From: Streptomyces sp. WP-1
GTDB taxonomy: Bacteria > Actinomycetota > Actinomycetes > Streptomycetales > Streptomycetaceae
NCBI RefSeq assembly: GCF_030450125.1
Contig: NZ_CP123923.1
Location: 3,472,001 to 3,536,000 of the forward strand
Direction of reading: 5' to 3'
DNA length: 64,000 bases
Part shown: positions 20,156-33,220 of the stretch, piece after piece
Numbering within the stretch: the stretch's first letter is position 1
Layout of the letters: every line of letters begins with the position of its first letter
Notes under the pieces: generated by a model
The model's input: only the letters and a program-made list of their open reading frames with translations
What the model was told of the DNA's origin: nothing
Databases searched by the model: none
Made by a program: the position numbers and the translations under genes

Positions 20156-21805
20156 TCAGCGCACGAACACGCTCGCCTGGTTCGCCAGGTCCAGGAAGTA
20201 CTGCGGCGCCACACCCAGCACCACCGTGACCACCACGCCGAGCCCGATCGCCATCGTCGTCAGCGGGGACGGCACGGCCACCGTCGGCCCCTCCGGCTTC
20301 GGCTCGCTGAAGAACATCAGCACGATCACGCGGATGTAGAAGAACGCCGCGATCGCCGAGGAGAGCACACCGATGACGACCAGCGGGACCGCGCCTCCGG
20401 CCGCCGCCGCCTTGAACACGGCGAACTTCCCCGCGAAGCCGGACGTCAGCGGGATACCGGCGAAGGCCAGCAGGAACACCGCGAAGACCGCCGCCACCAG
20501 CGGGGAGCGCCGCCCGAGCCCGGCCCACTTGGACAGATGGGTCGCCTCGCCGCCCGCGTCCCGGACCAGGGTGACCACCGCGAAGGCGCCGATCGTCACG
20601 AACGAGTAGGCGGCCAGGTAGAACAGGACCGACGACACGCCGTTCTTCGAGGTCGCGATGACACCCGCGAGGATGAATCCGGCGTGCGCGATGGACGAGT
20701 ACGCCAGCAGCCGCTTGATGTCGGTCTGGGTGATCGCCACGATCGCGCCGCCCAGCATGGTGACGATCGCCACCGCCCACATCACCGGCCGCCAGTCCCA
20801 GCGCATCCCCGGCAGCACCACGTACAGCAGCCGCAGCAGCGCGCCGAACGCGGCCACCTTGGTCGCCGCCGCCATGAAGCCGGTCACCGGGGTGGGCGCG
20901 CCCTGGTAGACGTCGGGCGTCCACATGTGGAACGGCACCGCGCCCACCTTGAACAGCAGGCCCATCACCAGCAGGGCCGCGCCGATGAGCAGCAGCGCGT
21001 CATTGCCCATGGTGTTCGCCAGCGCCGGGTTCACATCGGTGACCGAGCCGTCCACGACCTGGGCGATGCGGGCGTACGACACCGAGCCCGCGTAGCCGTA
21101 CAGCAGCGCGATGCCGAACAGGGTGAACGCGGAGGCGAACGCGCCCAGCAGGAAGTACTTGACCGCGGCCTCCTGCGACATCAGCCGCTTGCGGCGGGCC
21201 AGCGCGCACAGCAGGTAGAGCGGCAGGGAGAAGACCTCCAGCGCGACGAAGAGCGTCAGCAGGTCGTTCGCCGAGGTGAAGACCAGCATGCCGGCGACCG
21301 CGAAGAGCAGCAGCGGGAACACCTCGGTGGTGGTGAACCCGGCCCTGACCGCGGCCTTCTCGGTGTCGCTGCCCGGTACGGCGGCGGCCTGCGCGGCGAA
21401 GGAGTCCACCCGGTTGCCATGCGCCTCCGGGTCGAGGCGGCGCTCGGCGAAGGTGAACAGGCCCACCAGACCGGCCAGCACGATGGTGCCCTGGAGGAAC
21501 AGCGAGGGGCCGTCGACCGCGATGGCGCCCATGGCGGCGATGTGCGCCTTCGTGGTGCCGTACCCGTCGGCGGCGAGCCCGACGACCGCGGCGAACGCGG
21601 CGCACAGGGCGACGACCGACACGAACACCTGTGCGTAGTAACGGGACCTGCGCGGCACGAACGCCTCGACCAGCACCCCGACCAGCGCGGCGCCGAGGAT
21701 GATCAGCGTGGGCGACAATTGCCCGTATTCGATCTTCGGCGCGCCGATCTGGGGGATGCGGTCGGCCGCGGTTGTCCACAGGCTGTGGACGGCTGGGGTG
21801 CTCAC
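20156..21805 (-). CDS. nuoN: NADH-quinone oxidoreductase subunit N
   Basis: A 549-residue antiporter-like membrane subunit of complex I, last gene of the operon, contributing one of the proton channels. About 14 hydrophobic helices are visible; FLYYLAAY-type helices, LLAYSSIAHAGFILAGV and the region around MGLLFKVGAVPFHMWTPDVYQGAPTP (the proton-channel lysine and TM7-8 signature) are conserved. Its GTG start at 21805 overlaps the nuoM stop by 4 bp (GTGA), so translation is coupled. Length is usual or slightly long for actinobacteria. Confidence 0.95.
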   Translation of the reverse strand: MSTPAVHSLWTTAADRIPQIGAPKIEYGQLSPTLIILGAALVGVLVEAFVPRRSRYYAQVFVSVVALCAAFAAVVGLAADGYGTTKAHIAAMGAIAVDGPSLFLQGTIVLAGLVGLFTFAERRLDPEAHGNRVDSFAAQAAAVPGSDTEKAAVRAGFTTTEVFPLLLFAVAGMLVFTSANDLLTLFVALEVFSLPLYLLCALARRKRLMSQEAAVKYFLLGAFASAFTLFGIALLYGYAGSVSYARIAQVVDGSVTDVNPALANTMGNDALLLIGAALLVMGLLFKVGAVPFHMWTPDVYQGAPTPVTGFMAAATKVAAFGALLRLLYVVLPGMRWDWRPVMWAVAIVTMLGGAIVAITQTDIKRLLAYSSIAHAGFILAGVIATSKNGVSSVLFYLAAYSFVTIGAFAVVTLVRDAGGEATHLSKWAGLGRRSPLVAAVFAVFLLAFAGIPLTSGFAGKFAVFKAAAAGGAVPLVVIGVLSSAIAAFFYIRVIVLMFFSEPKPEGPTVAVPSPLTTMAIGLGVVVTVVLGVAPQYFLDLANQASVFVR

Positions 21806-23373
21806 TTGGCCGCCTCCACCTCGGGCTTGGGGTCCTTCTTCTGGACGTCGGACATGGTGTGCTTGACCGCCGGGTTGACGATGTTCGTCACCGGCTTCGG
21901 ATAGACGCCCAGGAAGATCAGCAGCACGATCAGCGGGGCGACGACCAGGACCTCACGCACCCGGAGGTCGGGCATCTTCGCGACCTCGGGCTTCACCGGG
22001 CCCGTCATGGTGCGCTGGTAGAGCACCAGGGTGTAGAGCGCGGCGAGCACGATGCCGAGGGTGGCGATGATCCCGATCACCGGGTAGCGCGCGAACGTGC
22101 CGACCAGGACGAGGAATTCGCTCACGAACGGCGCGAGGCCGGGCAGCGACAGGGTGGCCAGGCCGCCGATCAGGAAGGTGCCGGCGAGCACCGGGGCGAC
22201 CTTCTGCACCCCGCCGTAGTCGGCGATGAGCCGCGAGCCGCGCCGGGAGATCAGGAATCCGGCGACCAGCATCAACGCGGCCGTGGAGATGCCGTGGTTG
22301 ACCATGTAGAGGGTGGCGCCGGACTGGCCCTGGCTGGTCATCGCGAAGATGCCCAGGATGATGAAGCCGAAGTGGGAGATCGACGCGTACGCCACCAGGC
22401 GCTTGATGTCCCGCTGGCCGACCGCGAGCAGCGCGCCGTAGACGATGCTGATCAGCGCCAGGACGAGGATCACCGGCGTGGCCCACCTGCTGGCCGCCGG
22501 GAACAGCCCGAGGCAGAAGCGGAGCATCGCGAAGGTGCCCACCTTGTCGACCACCGCCGTGATGAGGACGGCGACCGGGGCGGTGGACTCCTGCATGGCG
22601 TTGGGCAGCCAGGTGTGCAGCGGCCACAGCGGCGCCTTCACCGCGAAGGCGAAGAAGAAACCGAGGAACAGCCAGCGTTCGCTGCTCGTCGCCATGTGCA
22701 GCGAGCCGTTGGCCCGCGCCTCGGCGATCTGCTGGAGGGAGAAGTTCCCGGCGACCACATAGAGGCCGATCACCGCGGCCAGCATGATCAGACCGCCGAC
22801 CAGGTTGTAGAGGAGGAACTTCACCGCCGCGTACGAGCGCTGGGTGGCCGCCGCCTCCTCGCCCTGGGCGTGGGCGCGGTCCCCGAAGCCGCCGATGAGG
22901 AAGTACATCGGGATCAGCATGGCTTCGAAGAAGATGTAGAACAGGAAGACGTCGGTGGCCTCGAAGGAGATGAGGACCATCGCCTCGACCGCCAGGATCA
23001 GCGCGAAGAAGCCCTGGGTGGGGCGCCAGCGGCGGCTGCCGGTCTCCAGCGGGTCGGCGTCGTGCCAGCCCGCCAGGACGATGAACGGGATCAGTACGGC
23101 GGTCAGCGCGATCAGCGCCACCCCGATGCCGTCCACGCCCAGCTCGTAGCGCACCCCGAAGTCCCGGATCCAGGAGTGGGATTCGGTGAGCTGGTAGCGG
23201 GCGCCGCCCGGGTCGAAGCGGACCAGGACGGTGATCGCCAGCGCGAGCGTGCCGAGCGAGACGAGCAGGGCCAGCCACTTGGCGGCGGTGCGCCGCGCGG
23301 CCGGTACGGCGGCCGTGGCGACGGCTCCCACGGCGGGGAGCGCCGCCGTCGCTGTCAGCAGGGGAAAGGACAT
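21802..23373 (-). CDS. nuoM: NADH-quinone oxidoreductase subunit M
   Basis: A 523-residue antiporter-like subunit of complex I, in the distal membrane arm. Start ATG 23373 gives MSFPLLTATAALPAVG; a longer frame runs back into nuoL and is not used. Conserved blocks include ELGVDGIGVALIALTA, FYIFFEAMLIPMYFLIGGFG, FAFAVKAPLWPLHTWLPNAM (proton-channel Lys) and LVAYASISHFGFIILGIFA. It begins 5 bp after the nuoL stop and overlaps nuoN by 4 bp. Confidence 0.95.
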   Translation of the reverse strand: MSFPLLTATAALPAVGAVATAAVPAARRTAAKWLALLVSLGTLALAITVLVRFDPGGARYQLTESHSWIRDFGVRYELGVDGIGVALIALTAVLIPFIVLAGWHDADPLETGSRRWRPTQGFFALILAVEAMVLISFEATDVFLFYIFFEAMLIPMYFLIGGFGDRAHAQGEEAAATQRSYAAVKFLLYNLVGGLIMLAAVIGLYVVAGNFSLQQIAEARANGSLHMATSSERWLFLGFFFAFAVKAPLWPLHTWLPNAMQESTAPVAVLITAVVDKVGTFAMLRFCLGLFPAASRWATPVILVLALISIVYGALLAVGQRDIKRLVAYASISHFGFIILGIFAMTSQGQSGATLYMVNHGISTAALMLVAGFLISRRGSRLIADYGGVQKVAPVLAGTFLIGGLATLSLPGLAPFVSEFLVLVGTFARYPVIGIIATLGIVLAALYTLVLYQRTMTGPVKPEVAKMPDLRVREVLVVAPLIVLLIFLGVYPKPVTNIVNPAVKHTMSDVQKKDPKPEVEAAK

Positions 23374-23378
23374 CGGTA

Positions 23379-25325
23379 TCAGACCGCCCTCATCAGCAGG
23401 GTCGCGGCGACCAGGAGTGCCGCGCCGCCGAACATCGAGACCGCGTAGGAGCGGGCGAAGCCGTTCTGGAGCCGGCGCAGCCGCCCGGACAGCCCGCCGA
23501 AGCCGGCCGCCGTACCGTTGACGACCCCGTCGACCAGGCTGTGGTCGAGGTAGACCAGGGAACGCGTGAGGTGTTCGCCGCCGCGCACCAGGACCACATG
23601 GTTGAAGTCGTCCTGGAGGAGGTCGCGGCGGGCCGCCCGGGTGAGCAGCGAGCCGCGCGGGGCGACGACCGGGACGGACCCCCGGCCGTACTGCGCCCAG
23701 GCGATGCCCACGCCGATGACCAGGCAGACCATCGTGGCGATCGTGACCTCCCCGGCACTGACCGGGGAGTGGCCCTCGCTGTGGCCGGTGACCGGCTCCA
23801 GCCACTTGAGGAAGCGGTCGCCGATGCTGAAGAAGGCACCGCCGAGGACCGAGCCGACGGCCAGCACGATCATCGGGATCGTCATGACGGCCGGGGACTC
23901 GTGCGGATGCGGCTCGGCGTGCTCGCCGCGGTGCTCGGCGGCGGGCTCGGCGCTCGGGGCCTCGGGTGAACGCGTCGCCCGGTCGCGCCAGCGCTCCTCG
24001 CCGAAGAACGTCATCAGCATCACGCGCGTCATGTAGAACGCGGTGATGGCCGCGCCCACCAGGGCCGCGCCGCCGAGGATCCAGCCCTCGGTGCCGCCCT
24101 TGGCGAAGGCCGCCTCGATGATCTTGTCCTTGGAGAAGAAGCCGGACAGGCCCGGGAAGCCGATGATGGCGAGGTAGCCGAGGCCGAACGTGACGAAGGT
24201 GATCGGCATGTACTTCCGCAGACCGCCGAACTTGCGCATGTCGACCTCGTCGTTCATGCCGTGCATCACGGAGCCCGCGCCGAGGAACAGCCCGGCCTTG
24301 AAGAAGCCGTGGGTGACCAGGTGCATGATCGCGAAGACGTAGCCGATGGGGCCGAGGCCCGCGGCGAGCACCATGTAGCCGATCTGCGACATGGTCGAAC
24401 CGGCCAGCGCCTTCTTGATGTCGTCCTTGGCGCAACCGACGATCGCACCGAAGAGCAGCGTGACCGTGCCCACCACGGTGACGGCGAGCTGGGCGTCCGG
24501 CGCCGCGTTGAAGACGGCCGCCGAGCGGACGATCAGATAGACGCCCGCGGTCACCATGGTCGCCGCGTGGATCAGGGCCGAGACCGGGGTCGGGCCCTCC
24601 ATCGCGTCACCGAGCCAGGACTGGAGCGGCACCTGGGCGGACTTGCCGCACGCGGCGAGCAGCAGCATCAGGCCGATCGCGGTGAGCTTGCCCTGGGAGG
24701 CGCCGTCGGCATGGCCGAAGACCGGGCCGAAGGCGAAGGTGCCGAAGGTGGTGAACATCAGCATGATCGCGATCGACAGGCCCATGTCGCCGACGCGGTT
24801 GACCAGGAACGCCTTCTTGGCGGCCGTGGCGGCGCTGGGCTTGTGCTGCCAGAAGCCGATCAGCAGGTAGGAGGCGAGACCGACGCCCTCCCAGCCGACG
24901 TACAGCAGCAGGTAGTTGTCGGCGAGGACGAGCAGCAGCATCGCCGCGAGGAACAGGTTCAGATAACCGAAGAAGCGGCGGCGGCGCTCGTCGTGCTCCA
25001 TGTACCCGACCGAGTACAGGTGGATCAGCGAGCCGACGCCGGTGATCAGCAGGACGAAGGTCATCGACAGCTGGTCGAGGCGGAAGGTGACGTCCGCCTG
25101 GAAGCCCTCGACCGGGATCCAGGTCCACAGGTGCTGGGTCAGCGTGCGGTGTTCCGCGTTCCTGCCGAGCAGATCGGCGAAGAGGAGCAGGCCGATGACG
25201 AAGGACGCGGTCGACAGCAGGGTGCCGATCCAGTGGCCGACGCGGTCCAGGCGCCGGCCGCCGACCAGCAGGACGGCCGCTCCGAGCAGGGGCGCCGCGA
25301 TGAGCAGCGCGATCAGTTTCTCCAC
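23379..25325 (-). CDS. nuoL: NADH-quinone oxidoreductase subunit L
   Basis: A 648-residue distal antiporter-like subunit of complex I, with the lateral C-terminal helix that runs along the membrane arm. Conserved: [15 protein letters not shown] helix, [44 protein letters not shown] (channel Lys), [13 protein letters not shown] and [18 protein letters not shown] His/Glu-rich loop ([15 protein letters not shown]) sits between late helices, as in other streptomycete NuoL. GTG start at 25325, 15 bp after nuoK. Confidence 0.95.
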   Translation of the reverse strand: MEKLIALLIAAPLLGAAVLLVGGRRLDRVGHWIGTLLSTASFVIGLLLFADLLGRNAEHRTLTQHLWTWIPVEGFQADVTFRLDQLSMTFVLLITGVGSLIHLYSVGYMEHDERRRRFFGYLNLFLAAMLLLVLADNYLLLYVGWEGVGLASYLLIGFWQHKPSAATAAKKAFLVNRVGDMGLSIAIMLMFTTFGTFAFGPVFGHADGASQGKLTAIGLMLLLAACGKSAQVPLQSWLGDAMEGPTPVSALIHAATMVTAGVYLIVRSAAVFNAAPDAQLAVTVVGTVTLLFGAIVGCAKDDIKKALAGSTMSQIGYMVLAAGLGPIGYVFAIMHLVTHGFFKAGLFLGAGSVMHGMNDEVDMRKFGGLRKYMPITFVTFGLGYLAIIGFPGLSGFFSKDKIIEAAFAKGGTEGWILGGAALVGAAITAFYMTRVMLMTFFGEERWRDRATRSPEAPSAEPAAEHRGEHAEPHPHESPAVMTIPMIVLAVGSVLGGAFFSIGDRFLKWLEPVTGHSEGHSPVSAGEVTIATMVCLVIGVGIAWAQYGRGSVPVVAPRGSLLTRAARRDLLQDDFNHVVLVRGGEHLTRSLVYLDHSLVDGVVNGTAAGFGGLSGRLRRLQNGFARSYAVSMFGGAALLVAATLLMRAV

Positions 25326-25340
25326 GATTCTCCCGACCCC

Positions 25341-25640
25341 TTACAGCTTCATCAGGCTGGCGTCGTCGACCGAGGCCGAGTGGCGGGCACGGAACAGCGA
25401 CACGATGATCGCGAGGCCCACCACGACCTCCGCGGCGGCCACGACCATCGTGAAGAAGGCGATGACCTGGCCGTCGAGGTTGCCGTGCAGCCGGGAGAAG
25501 GTGACGAACGCGAGGTTGCAGGCGTTCAGCATCAGTTCGACGCACATGAAGACCACGATGGCGTTGCGCCGGATCAGTACGCCGGTGGCGCCGATCGTGA
25601 ACAACAGGGCCGCGAGGTACAGATAGTTGACCGGGTTCAC
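25341..25640 (-). CDS. nuoK: NADH-quinone oxidoreductase subunit K
   Basis: A 99-residue three-helix membrane subunit (MrpC-like). The membrane glutamates used for proton transfer are seen in [15 protein letters not shown] and [17 protein letters not shown]. The GTG start at 25640 overlaps the nuoJ stop (GTGA) and gives exactly the family length; the frame upstream is a shadow of nuoJ. Confidence 0.95.
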   Translation of the reverse strand: MNPVNYLYLAALLFTIGATGVLIRRNAIVVFMCVELMLNACNLAFVTFSRLHGNLDGQVIAFFTMVVAAAEVVVGLAIIVSLFRARHSASVDDASLMKL

Positions 25641-26479
25641 TTCGACGCCTCCTCGGGCCGCTTGAACGTCTCCGGTTCGGTCGGCGTCCGCTCCAGGCGC
25701 TCCTCGGAGCGCTGTTCCAGCGCCCGCAGATCGTTGATGGCCTGCGTGGACACGTCCCGGATCTGGCCGCGTTCGCGCAGCGTCTTGCTGACGGTCAGCT
25801 CGGAGGGGGTGCCGTCGGGGAGCAGACCGGCGATGTCCACCGCGTTGTGCCGGGCGTAGACACCCGGGGCGGGCAGCGGCGGCACGTGCTTGCCCTCGCG
25901 GACCCGCTGTTCGGCCAGCTCGCGCTGGGTCTTGGCGCGCTCGGTGCGCTCGCGGTGGGTGAGCACCATGGCGCCGACGGCGGCCGTGATCAGCAGGGCG
26001 CCGGTGATCTCGAAGGCGAAGACGTACTTGGTGAAGATGAGGGCGGCGAGACCCTCCACATTGCCGTTGGCGTTCGCCTGGCCGGTGCCCGCGAAGTCCT
26101 TCAGGGAGGCGTTGGCGATCCCGGCGAGCAGCAGCACGCCGAAGCCGGCCCCGCACAGCAGGGCCAGCCAGCGCTGGCCCCTGATGGTCTCCTTCAGCGA
26201 GTCCGCGGCCGTGACGCCGACGAGCATCACCACGAACAGGAACAGCATCATGATCGCGCCGGTGTAGACGACGATCTGTACGACGCCCAGGAAGTAGGCG
26301 CCGTTGGCGAGGTAGAACACCGCCAGGACGATCATGGTCCCGGCGAGGCTGAGCGCGCTGTGCACGGCCTTCCTCATGAAGACGGTGCACAGGGCGCCGA
26401 TCACCGCGACGGTGCCGAGGACCCAGAACTGGAAGGCCTCACCCGTGGAGGTCGTATAGGCGGCGAGCTGCGCGCTCAT
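25637..26479 (-). CDS. nuoJ: NADH-quinone oxidoreductase subunit J
   Basis: A 280-residue membrane subunit. The first 165 or so residues are the five-helix NuoJ core: [42 protein letters not shown] (with the pi-bulge helix) and [17 protein letters not shown] charged hydrophilic tail of about 100 residues follows ([20 protein letters not shown] onwards), longer than in E. coli but usual for streptomycetes. ATG 26479 overlaps the nuoI stop by 4 bp. Confidence 0.93.
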   Translation of the reverse strand: MSAQLAAYTTSTGEAFQFWVLGTVAVIGALCTVFMRKAVHSALSLAGTMIVLAVFYLANGAYFLGVVQIVVYTGAIMMLFLFVVMLVGVTAADSLKETIRGQRWLALLCGAGFGVLLLAGIANASLKDFAGTGQANANGNVEGLAALIFTKYVFAFEITGALLITAAVGAMVLTHRERTERAKTQRELAEQRVREGKHVPPLPAPGVYARHNAVDIAGLLPDGTPSELTVSKTLRERGQIRDVSTQAINDLRALEQRSEERLERTPTEPETFKRPEEASK

Positions 26480-27102
26480 GCGTCCACCTCCTGGTCCGCC
26501 GCCTTGTCCGCGTCGGCGGCCTCGGCGTCCTCGCCCTTGGAGACGGCGGTCTGGCGGACCGTGCCGGGCGCCGCCTGGGTGACCAGGCCCCGGTAGTAGT
26601 CCTCCTCGGTGGTGCCCGGGAAGACGGAGTGCGGCGCCTCGACCATGCCCTCGTCGAGGCCGGCCAGCAGCTGCTCCTTGGTGTAGATGAGGTTCGCGCG
26701 GCTGGAGTCGGCCAGTTCGAACTCGTTGGTCATCGTCAGCGCGCGGGTGGGGCACGCCTCGATGCACAGCCCGCACAGGATGCAGCGGGCGTAGTTGATC
26801 TGGTAGACGCGGCCGTAGCGCTCGCCCGGCGAGTAGCGTTCCTCGTCGGTGTTGTCGGCGCCCTCCACATAGATGGCGTCGGCGGGGCAGGCCCAGGCGC
26901 ACAGCTCGCAGCCGACGCACTTCTCCAGGCCGTCCGGATGGCGGTTGAGCTGGTGCCGTCCGTGGAAGCGGGGAGCGGTGGTCTTCTTCTGCTCCGGGTA
27001 CTGCTCGGTGAGCCGCTTCTTGAACATGGCCTTGAAGGTCACGCCGAAGCCGGCCACGGGGTTCTGGAAACCGGGCTTGATCTCCTTGGATTCCTCAGCC
27101 AT
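26476..27102 (-). CDS. nuoI: NADH-quinone oxidoreductase subunit I
   Basis: A 208-residue peripheral-arm subunit carrying two 4Fe-4S clusters (N6a, N6b) that pass electrons to N2. Cysteine sets [12 protein letters not shown] and [12 protein letters not shown] are complete. The last 50 residues are acidic and variable. ATG 27102 follows a strong aaggaggcg and lies 8 bp inside the end of nuoH, so the coupling is by overlap. Confidence 0.95.
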   Translation of the reverse strand: MAEESKEIKPGFQNPVAGFGVTFKAMFKKRLTEQYPEQKKTTAPRFHGRHQLNRHPDGLEKCVGCELCAWACPADAIYVEGADNTDEERYSPGERYGRVYQINYARCILCGLCIEACPTRALTMTNEFELADSSRANLIYTKEQLLAGLDEGMVEAPHSVFPGTTEEDYYRGLVTQAAPGTVRQTAVSKGEDAEAADADKAADQEVDA

Positions 27103-28471
27103 CGGACGCCTCCTTTCCATCCGAAGATCCCTCTGACGTCCCGTCACTCACAGTGTCGGGCCCACCACTGACAATCAGCTCCCGCTCCCGCCGCGGGCGG
27201 CGCCTCGGCACCGGCGGCAGCTCCTGTCCGGGCAGCGGCGGCACCGGGAATCCGCCCGCCATCGGGTCGAACCCGGCCTGGTCCGCGGCGGACCGCTCGG
27301 CCGCCCGCGCCTTCTCGCGGAAGATGTCGACGACGAAGGAGATCAGCAGCAGGGCGAGCACCCCGCCGCCCACGTAGAGGGCGATGTCGGCGAAGCCGTA
27401 GTGCTCGTTGCGCAGCGCCCGCACGGACGCGACGAGCATCAGCCAGGTCACCGAGACCGGAATCAGGACCTTCCAGCCGAGCTTCATCAGCTGGTCGTAG
27501 CGGACGCGGGGCAGGGTGCCGCGCAGCCAGATGAAGAAGAACAGCAGCAGCTGCACCTTGATGACGAACCAGAGCATCGGCCACCAGCCGTGGTTCGCGC
27601 CCTCCCAGAAGGTACTGATCGGCCAGGGGGCCCGCCAGCCGCCGAGGAAGAGGGTGGTGGAGACGGCGGAGACCGTCACCATGTTCACGTACTCGGCGAG
27701 CATGAACATCGCGAACTTGATGGACGAGTACTCGGTGTTGAAGCCGCCCACCAGGTCACCCTCGGACTCCGGCATGTCGAAGGGGGCGCGGTTGGTCTCG
27801 CCGACCATGGTGACGATGTAGAGGAGGAAGGAGACCGGCAGCAGCAGGATGTACCAGCGGTCGTGCTGCTGGGCCACGATGGTCGACGTCGACATGGAGC
27901 CCGAGTAGAGGAAAACCGAGGCGAAAGCGGCGCCCATGGCGATCTCGTAGGAGATCATCTGCGCGCAGGAGCGCAGCCCGCCCAGCAGCGGATACGTGGA
28001 GCCGGAGCTCCAGCCCGCGAGGACGATGCCGTAGATGCCGACCGAGGCGACCGCGAGGATGTAGAGCATCGCGATCGGCAGGTCGGTGAGCTGCATCGTC
28101 GTACGGGTGCCGAAGACGGAGATCTCGTGGTCGGCGGGGCCGAAGGGGATCACCGCGATCGCCATGAAGGCCGGGATGGCCGCCACGATCGGCGCGAGGA
28201 CGTAGACCACCTTGTCCGCGCGGCGGACGATCAGGTCCTCCTTGAGCATCAGTTTCACGCCGTCGGCGAGCGACTGGAGCATGCCCCAGGGGCCGTGCCG
28301 GTTGGGTCCGATGCGCAGCTGCATCCAGGCGACGACCTTGCGCTCCCAGACGATGGAGAACAGCACGGTCACCATCAGGAAGGCGAAGCAGAAGACCGCC
28401 TTGACGACGACCAGCCACCAGGGGTCGCGGCCGAACATCGAGAGGTCTTCAGCGGCGAGGTACGGGCTCAT
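27095..28471 (-). CDS. nuoH: NADH-quinone oxidoreductase subunit H
   Basis: A 458-residue membrane subunit forming much of the quinone chamber with NuoB and NuoD. Conserved: [20 protein letters not shown] near the start, MSDEEIS-type loop replaced by [41 protein letters not shown] (E-rich quinone-channel loop, split across positions near 230) and [20 protein letters not shown]. The last 70-80 residues are a hydrophilic Pro/Arg/Ser tail not present in E. coli. ATG overlaps the nuoG stop (ATGA). Confidence 0.95.
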   Translation of the reverse strand: MSPYLAAEDLSMFGRDPWWLVVVKAVFCFAFLMVTVLFSIVWERKVVAWMQLRIGPNRHGPWGMLQSLADGVKLMLKEDLIVRRADKVVYVLAPIVAAIPAFMAIAVIPFGPADHEISVFGTRTTMQLTDLPIAMLYILAVASVGIYGIVLAGWSSGSTYPLLGGLRSCAQMISYEIAMGAAFASVFLYSGSMSTSTIVAQQHDRWYILLLPVSFLLYIVTMVGETNRAPFDMPESEGDLVGGFNTEYSSIKFAMFMLAEYVNMVTVSAVSTTLFLGGWRAPWPISTFWEGANHGWWPMLWFVIKVQLLLFFFIWLRGTLPRVRYDQLMKLGWKVLIPVSVTWLMLVASVRALRNEHYGFADIALYVGGGVLALLLISFVVDIFREKARAAERSAADQAGFDPMAGGFPVPPLPGQELPPVPRRRPRRERELIVSGGPDTVSDGTSEGSSDGKEASDG

Positions 28472-31007
28472 GCCTCCACCTCCTTGGGGGCCGCCCCGGC
28501 GGGGGCCGCGGGGCCGATGCGGACGAGGTTGCCGGGCTGTGCCCCGGTGTCGGAGGCGACGCCGCCGCCGACGGAGTTCAGCGGGAGCCAGACCACCCGG
28601 TCGGGCATCTCGCTGATCCGGAGCGGGAGTTCGACGGTTCCGGCGGGGCCGGTGACGGCGAGGAGAGCGCCGTCCGCGACCCCGGCCTCGGCGGCCGTGG
28701 CGGCCGACAGCCGGGCCCGGGCGGCGCGCCGGGTGCCGGCCAGCGCCTCGTCGCCCTCCTGGAGGAGGCCCTGGTCGAGCAGCTGCCGGTGGCCCGCGAG
28801 CACGGCCTCCCCGGCGGCCGGGCGGGGTACGGCGCCCGCGGGCTCCCGGGGCTCGGTGGCGTACGGCCCGTCCCAGGAGCCGAGCCGGTCGATCTCCGCG
28901 CGGATGCTGCGCAGGTCCGGCAGCCCCAGGTGACAGCGTCCCTCAGCGCCTTCGGCGCGGGCCATCGCGTCGGCCAGCATGTGCAGGACCCGGGCGTCGG
29001 TCGGGGCCAGGCGGCGGGCCAGCTGCTCCGGCTTGAGCGCGGCCTCGAAGGAGCGCACCCTGCCCTCCCAGTCGAGGAAGGAGCCCGCCTTCTCGGCGAC
29101 CGCGGCGACCGGCAGGACGACGTCGGCGCGTTCGGTGATCTCGCTGGGCCGCAGCTCCAGCGAGACCAGGAAGCCGACCTGGTCCAGCGCCTCGCGGGCG
29201 CGGGCCGGGTCGGGCAGGTCGGCGACCTCGACGCCCGCGACCACCAGGGCCGCCAGGGCGCCGGCCGCGGCGGCCTCGACGATCCCCTCGGTGTCGCGGC
29301 CGTAGCCCAGCGGCAGTTCGGACAGGCCCCAGACGCCGGCCACCTCGTCGCGGGCGCGCGGGTCGGTCGCGGGGCGGCCGCCGGGCAGCAGCGCGGGCAG
29401 CGCGCCGACCTCCAGGGCGCCGCGCTCCCCGGCCCGGCGCGGGATCCACACCAGCCGGGCGCCGGTCGCGGTCGCGGCCCGTACGGCGGCGGTGAACCCG
29501 CCGCTGACCGAGGCCAGCCGCTCCCCTACGACGATGACGGCGCCCTCACCGCGCAGCGCCTCGGCGGCCCGGGTGCCGGGGGCCTCCAGGCCGACGCCGC
29601 TCGCGAGCGCGTCCAGCCACTCGGTCTCGGTGCCGGGCGCGGCCGGCAGCAGGGTGCCGCCCGCCTTCTCCAGGCCCCGGGTCGCGTGCGTGGCCAGCGA
29701 GAACACCAGCTGCTTGTGCCTGCGCCACGCCTTGCGCAGTCGCAGGAAGACGCCGGGGGCCTCGTCCTCCGGCTCGAAGCCGACGAGGAGCACGGCGGGC
29801 GCCTTCTCCAGCAGGGAGTACGTGACCCCCGTACCTCCCCCGGACTCCGTCCAGAGATCACGCCCGCGGCCCGCCACCTCGGCGGCGAGGAAGGCCGCCT
29901 CCTCGGCGCTGTGCACCCGCGCGCGGAAATCGATGTCGTTGGTGTCCAGGGCGACCCGCGCGAACTTGCTGTACGCGTAGGCGTCCTCGACGGTCAGCCG
30001 GCCGCCGGTCAGGACGGCGGCCCGGGAGCGGGCGGCCGTCAGACCGCGCGCGGCGGCCTCCAGTGCCTCCGGCCAGGACGCGGGCTCCAGGACGCCGCCG
30101 GCGCCCCGCACCAGTGGTGTGTCGAGGCGGTCCTTGAGCTGGGCGTAGCGGAAGCCGAAGCGCCCCTTGTCGCAGATCCACTCCTCGTTGACCTCGGGGT
30201 CCTCGGCCGCGAGCCGCCGCATGACCTTGCCGCGCCGGTGGTCGGTGCGGGTGGCGCAGCCGCCCGCGCAGTGCTCGCACACCGTGGGCGAGGAGACCAG
30301 GTCGAAGGGGCGGGAGCGGAAGCGGTACGCCGCCGAGGTGAGCGCTCCCACGGGGCAGATCTGGATGGTGTTCCCGGAGAAGTACGACTCGAAGGGGTCG
30401 CCCTCGCCGGTGCCGACCTGCTGGAGCGCGCCCCGCTCGATCAGCTCGATCATCGGGTCGCCCGCGATCTGGTTGGAGAACCGGGTGCAGCGCGCGCACA
30501 GCACGCAGCGCTCGCGGTCCAGCAGCACCTGGGTGGAGATCGGGACCGGCTTCTCGTAGGTCCGCTTGCGGCCCTCGAAGCGGGACTCGGCGTTGCCGTG
30601 CGACATGGCCTGGTTCTGCAGCGGGCACTCGCCGCCCTTGTCGCAGACCGGGCAGTCCAGCGGGTGGTTGATGAGCAGCAGCTCCATCACACCGTGCTGG
30701 GCCTTCTCGGCGACCGGGGAGGTCAGCTGGGTGCGCACCACCATGCCGTCGGTGCAGGTGATGGTGCAGGAGGCCATCGGCTTGCGCTGGCCCTCCACCT
30801 CCACGATGCACTGCCGGCAGGCGCCGGCCGGGTCGAGCAGCGGGTGGTCGCAGAAGCGGGGGATCTCGATGCCGAGCTGTTCGGCGGCCCGGATGACCAG
30901 GGTGCCCTTGGGCACGCTGATCTCGATGCCGTCGATCGTCAGCGAGACGAGGTCCTCCGGCGGGCGGGCCGCCTCCCCGCCGCCCGCGGGGGCGTTGGTG
31001 GTCACGG

Positions 31008-31011
<4 letters not shown>
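28468..31011 (-). CDS. nuoG: NADH-quinone oxidoreductase subunit G
   Basis: An 847-residue iron-sulfur subunit. N-terminal 2Fe-2S ligands lie in [15 protein letters not shown] with a further Cys upstream region; His/Cys and 4Fe-4S ligands are in [17 protein letters not shown] and [17 protein letters not shown]. Then [14 protein letters not shown] opens a molybdopterin-oxidoreductase-like domain that has lost catalysis and serves as a scaffold. ATG 31011 overlaps the nuoF stop by 4 bp; the longer upstream frame is a shadow of nuoF. Confidence 0.95.
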
Positions 31012-32353
<1,342 letters not shown>

Positions 32354-32354
<1 letters not shown>

Positions 32355-33220
32355 CACTCCCCCTCCTCGGCGGTGGGCCCGGCCGGATGCGCGGGATCGG
32401 AGGCCGAGGTCTCCTGCGGCGCGTCGTGGGAGCTGGGGTGCTCGGCCGGGGACGGCTCGTGCACCGGCCCCCGCGGCGGGTCCTGGGGGCCGCCGCGCGG
32501 GTGGACCACGCGCGCGGGTGCCGACTCGCCCTTGGCCAGGCGCAGTCCGACCAGCGAGGCGGGTCCGGCGCTGCCGCCCTCCTCGACGGCTCCGGGCCGC
32601 TCGTCCGGGAAGCCGGCCAGGATCCGGGCGGTCTCCTTGAAGGTGCACAGGCGCGCACCCCGGGTGGGCCGCACGTCCCGTCCGGCGCGCAGGTCGTCCA
32701 CCAGTTCCCGGGCGCCGGCGGGCGTCTGGTTGTCGAAGAACTCCCAGTTGACCATCACGACCGGCGCGAAGTCGCAGGCCGCGTTGCACTCGATGTGCTC
32801 CAGGGTGACCTTGCCGTCCTCGGTGGTCTCCCCGTTGCCCACGCCCAGGTGTTCCTGGAGGGACTCGAAGATCGCGTCGCCGCCCATCACCGCGCACAGG
32901 GTGTTGGTGCACACCCCGACCTGGTAGTCGCCGGAGGGCCGGCGCCGGTACATGGTGTAGAAGGTGGCCACCGCGGTGACCTCGGCGGTGGTCAGGCCGA
33001 GCGTCTCCGCGCAGAACCGCATTCCGGTGCGCGTGACATGGCCCTCCTCGGACTGCACGAGGTGGAGCAGCGGCAGCAGGGCGGAGCGGGAGTCCGGGTA
33101 GCGGGCGACGATCTCGCGCGCGTCCGCCGCCAGCCGCTCCCGTACGTCGTCCGGGTAGGCGGGCGCGGGCGGTTCGGGCATGCCCAGGCTGACGCCCCGC
33201 TCCGAAGAAGAGGTGGTCAC
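32354..33220 (-). CDS. nuoE: NADH-quinone oxidoreductase subunit E
   Basis: A 288-residue subunit with the N1a 2Fe-2S cluster; ligands are in [13 protein letters not shown] (C-x4-C) and [11 protein letters not shown] (C-x3-C). The thioredoxin-like core ends near residue 195. The last 80-90 residues are Pro/Glu/Ser/His-rich with no fold evident, making it much longer than the E. coli protein (about 166). GTG 33220 overlaps the nuoD stop (GTGA). Confidence 0.95.
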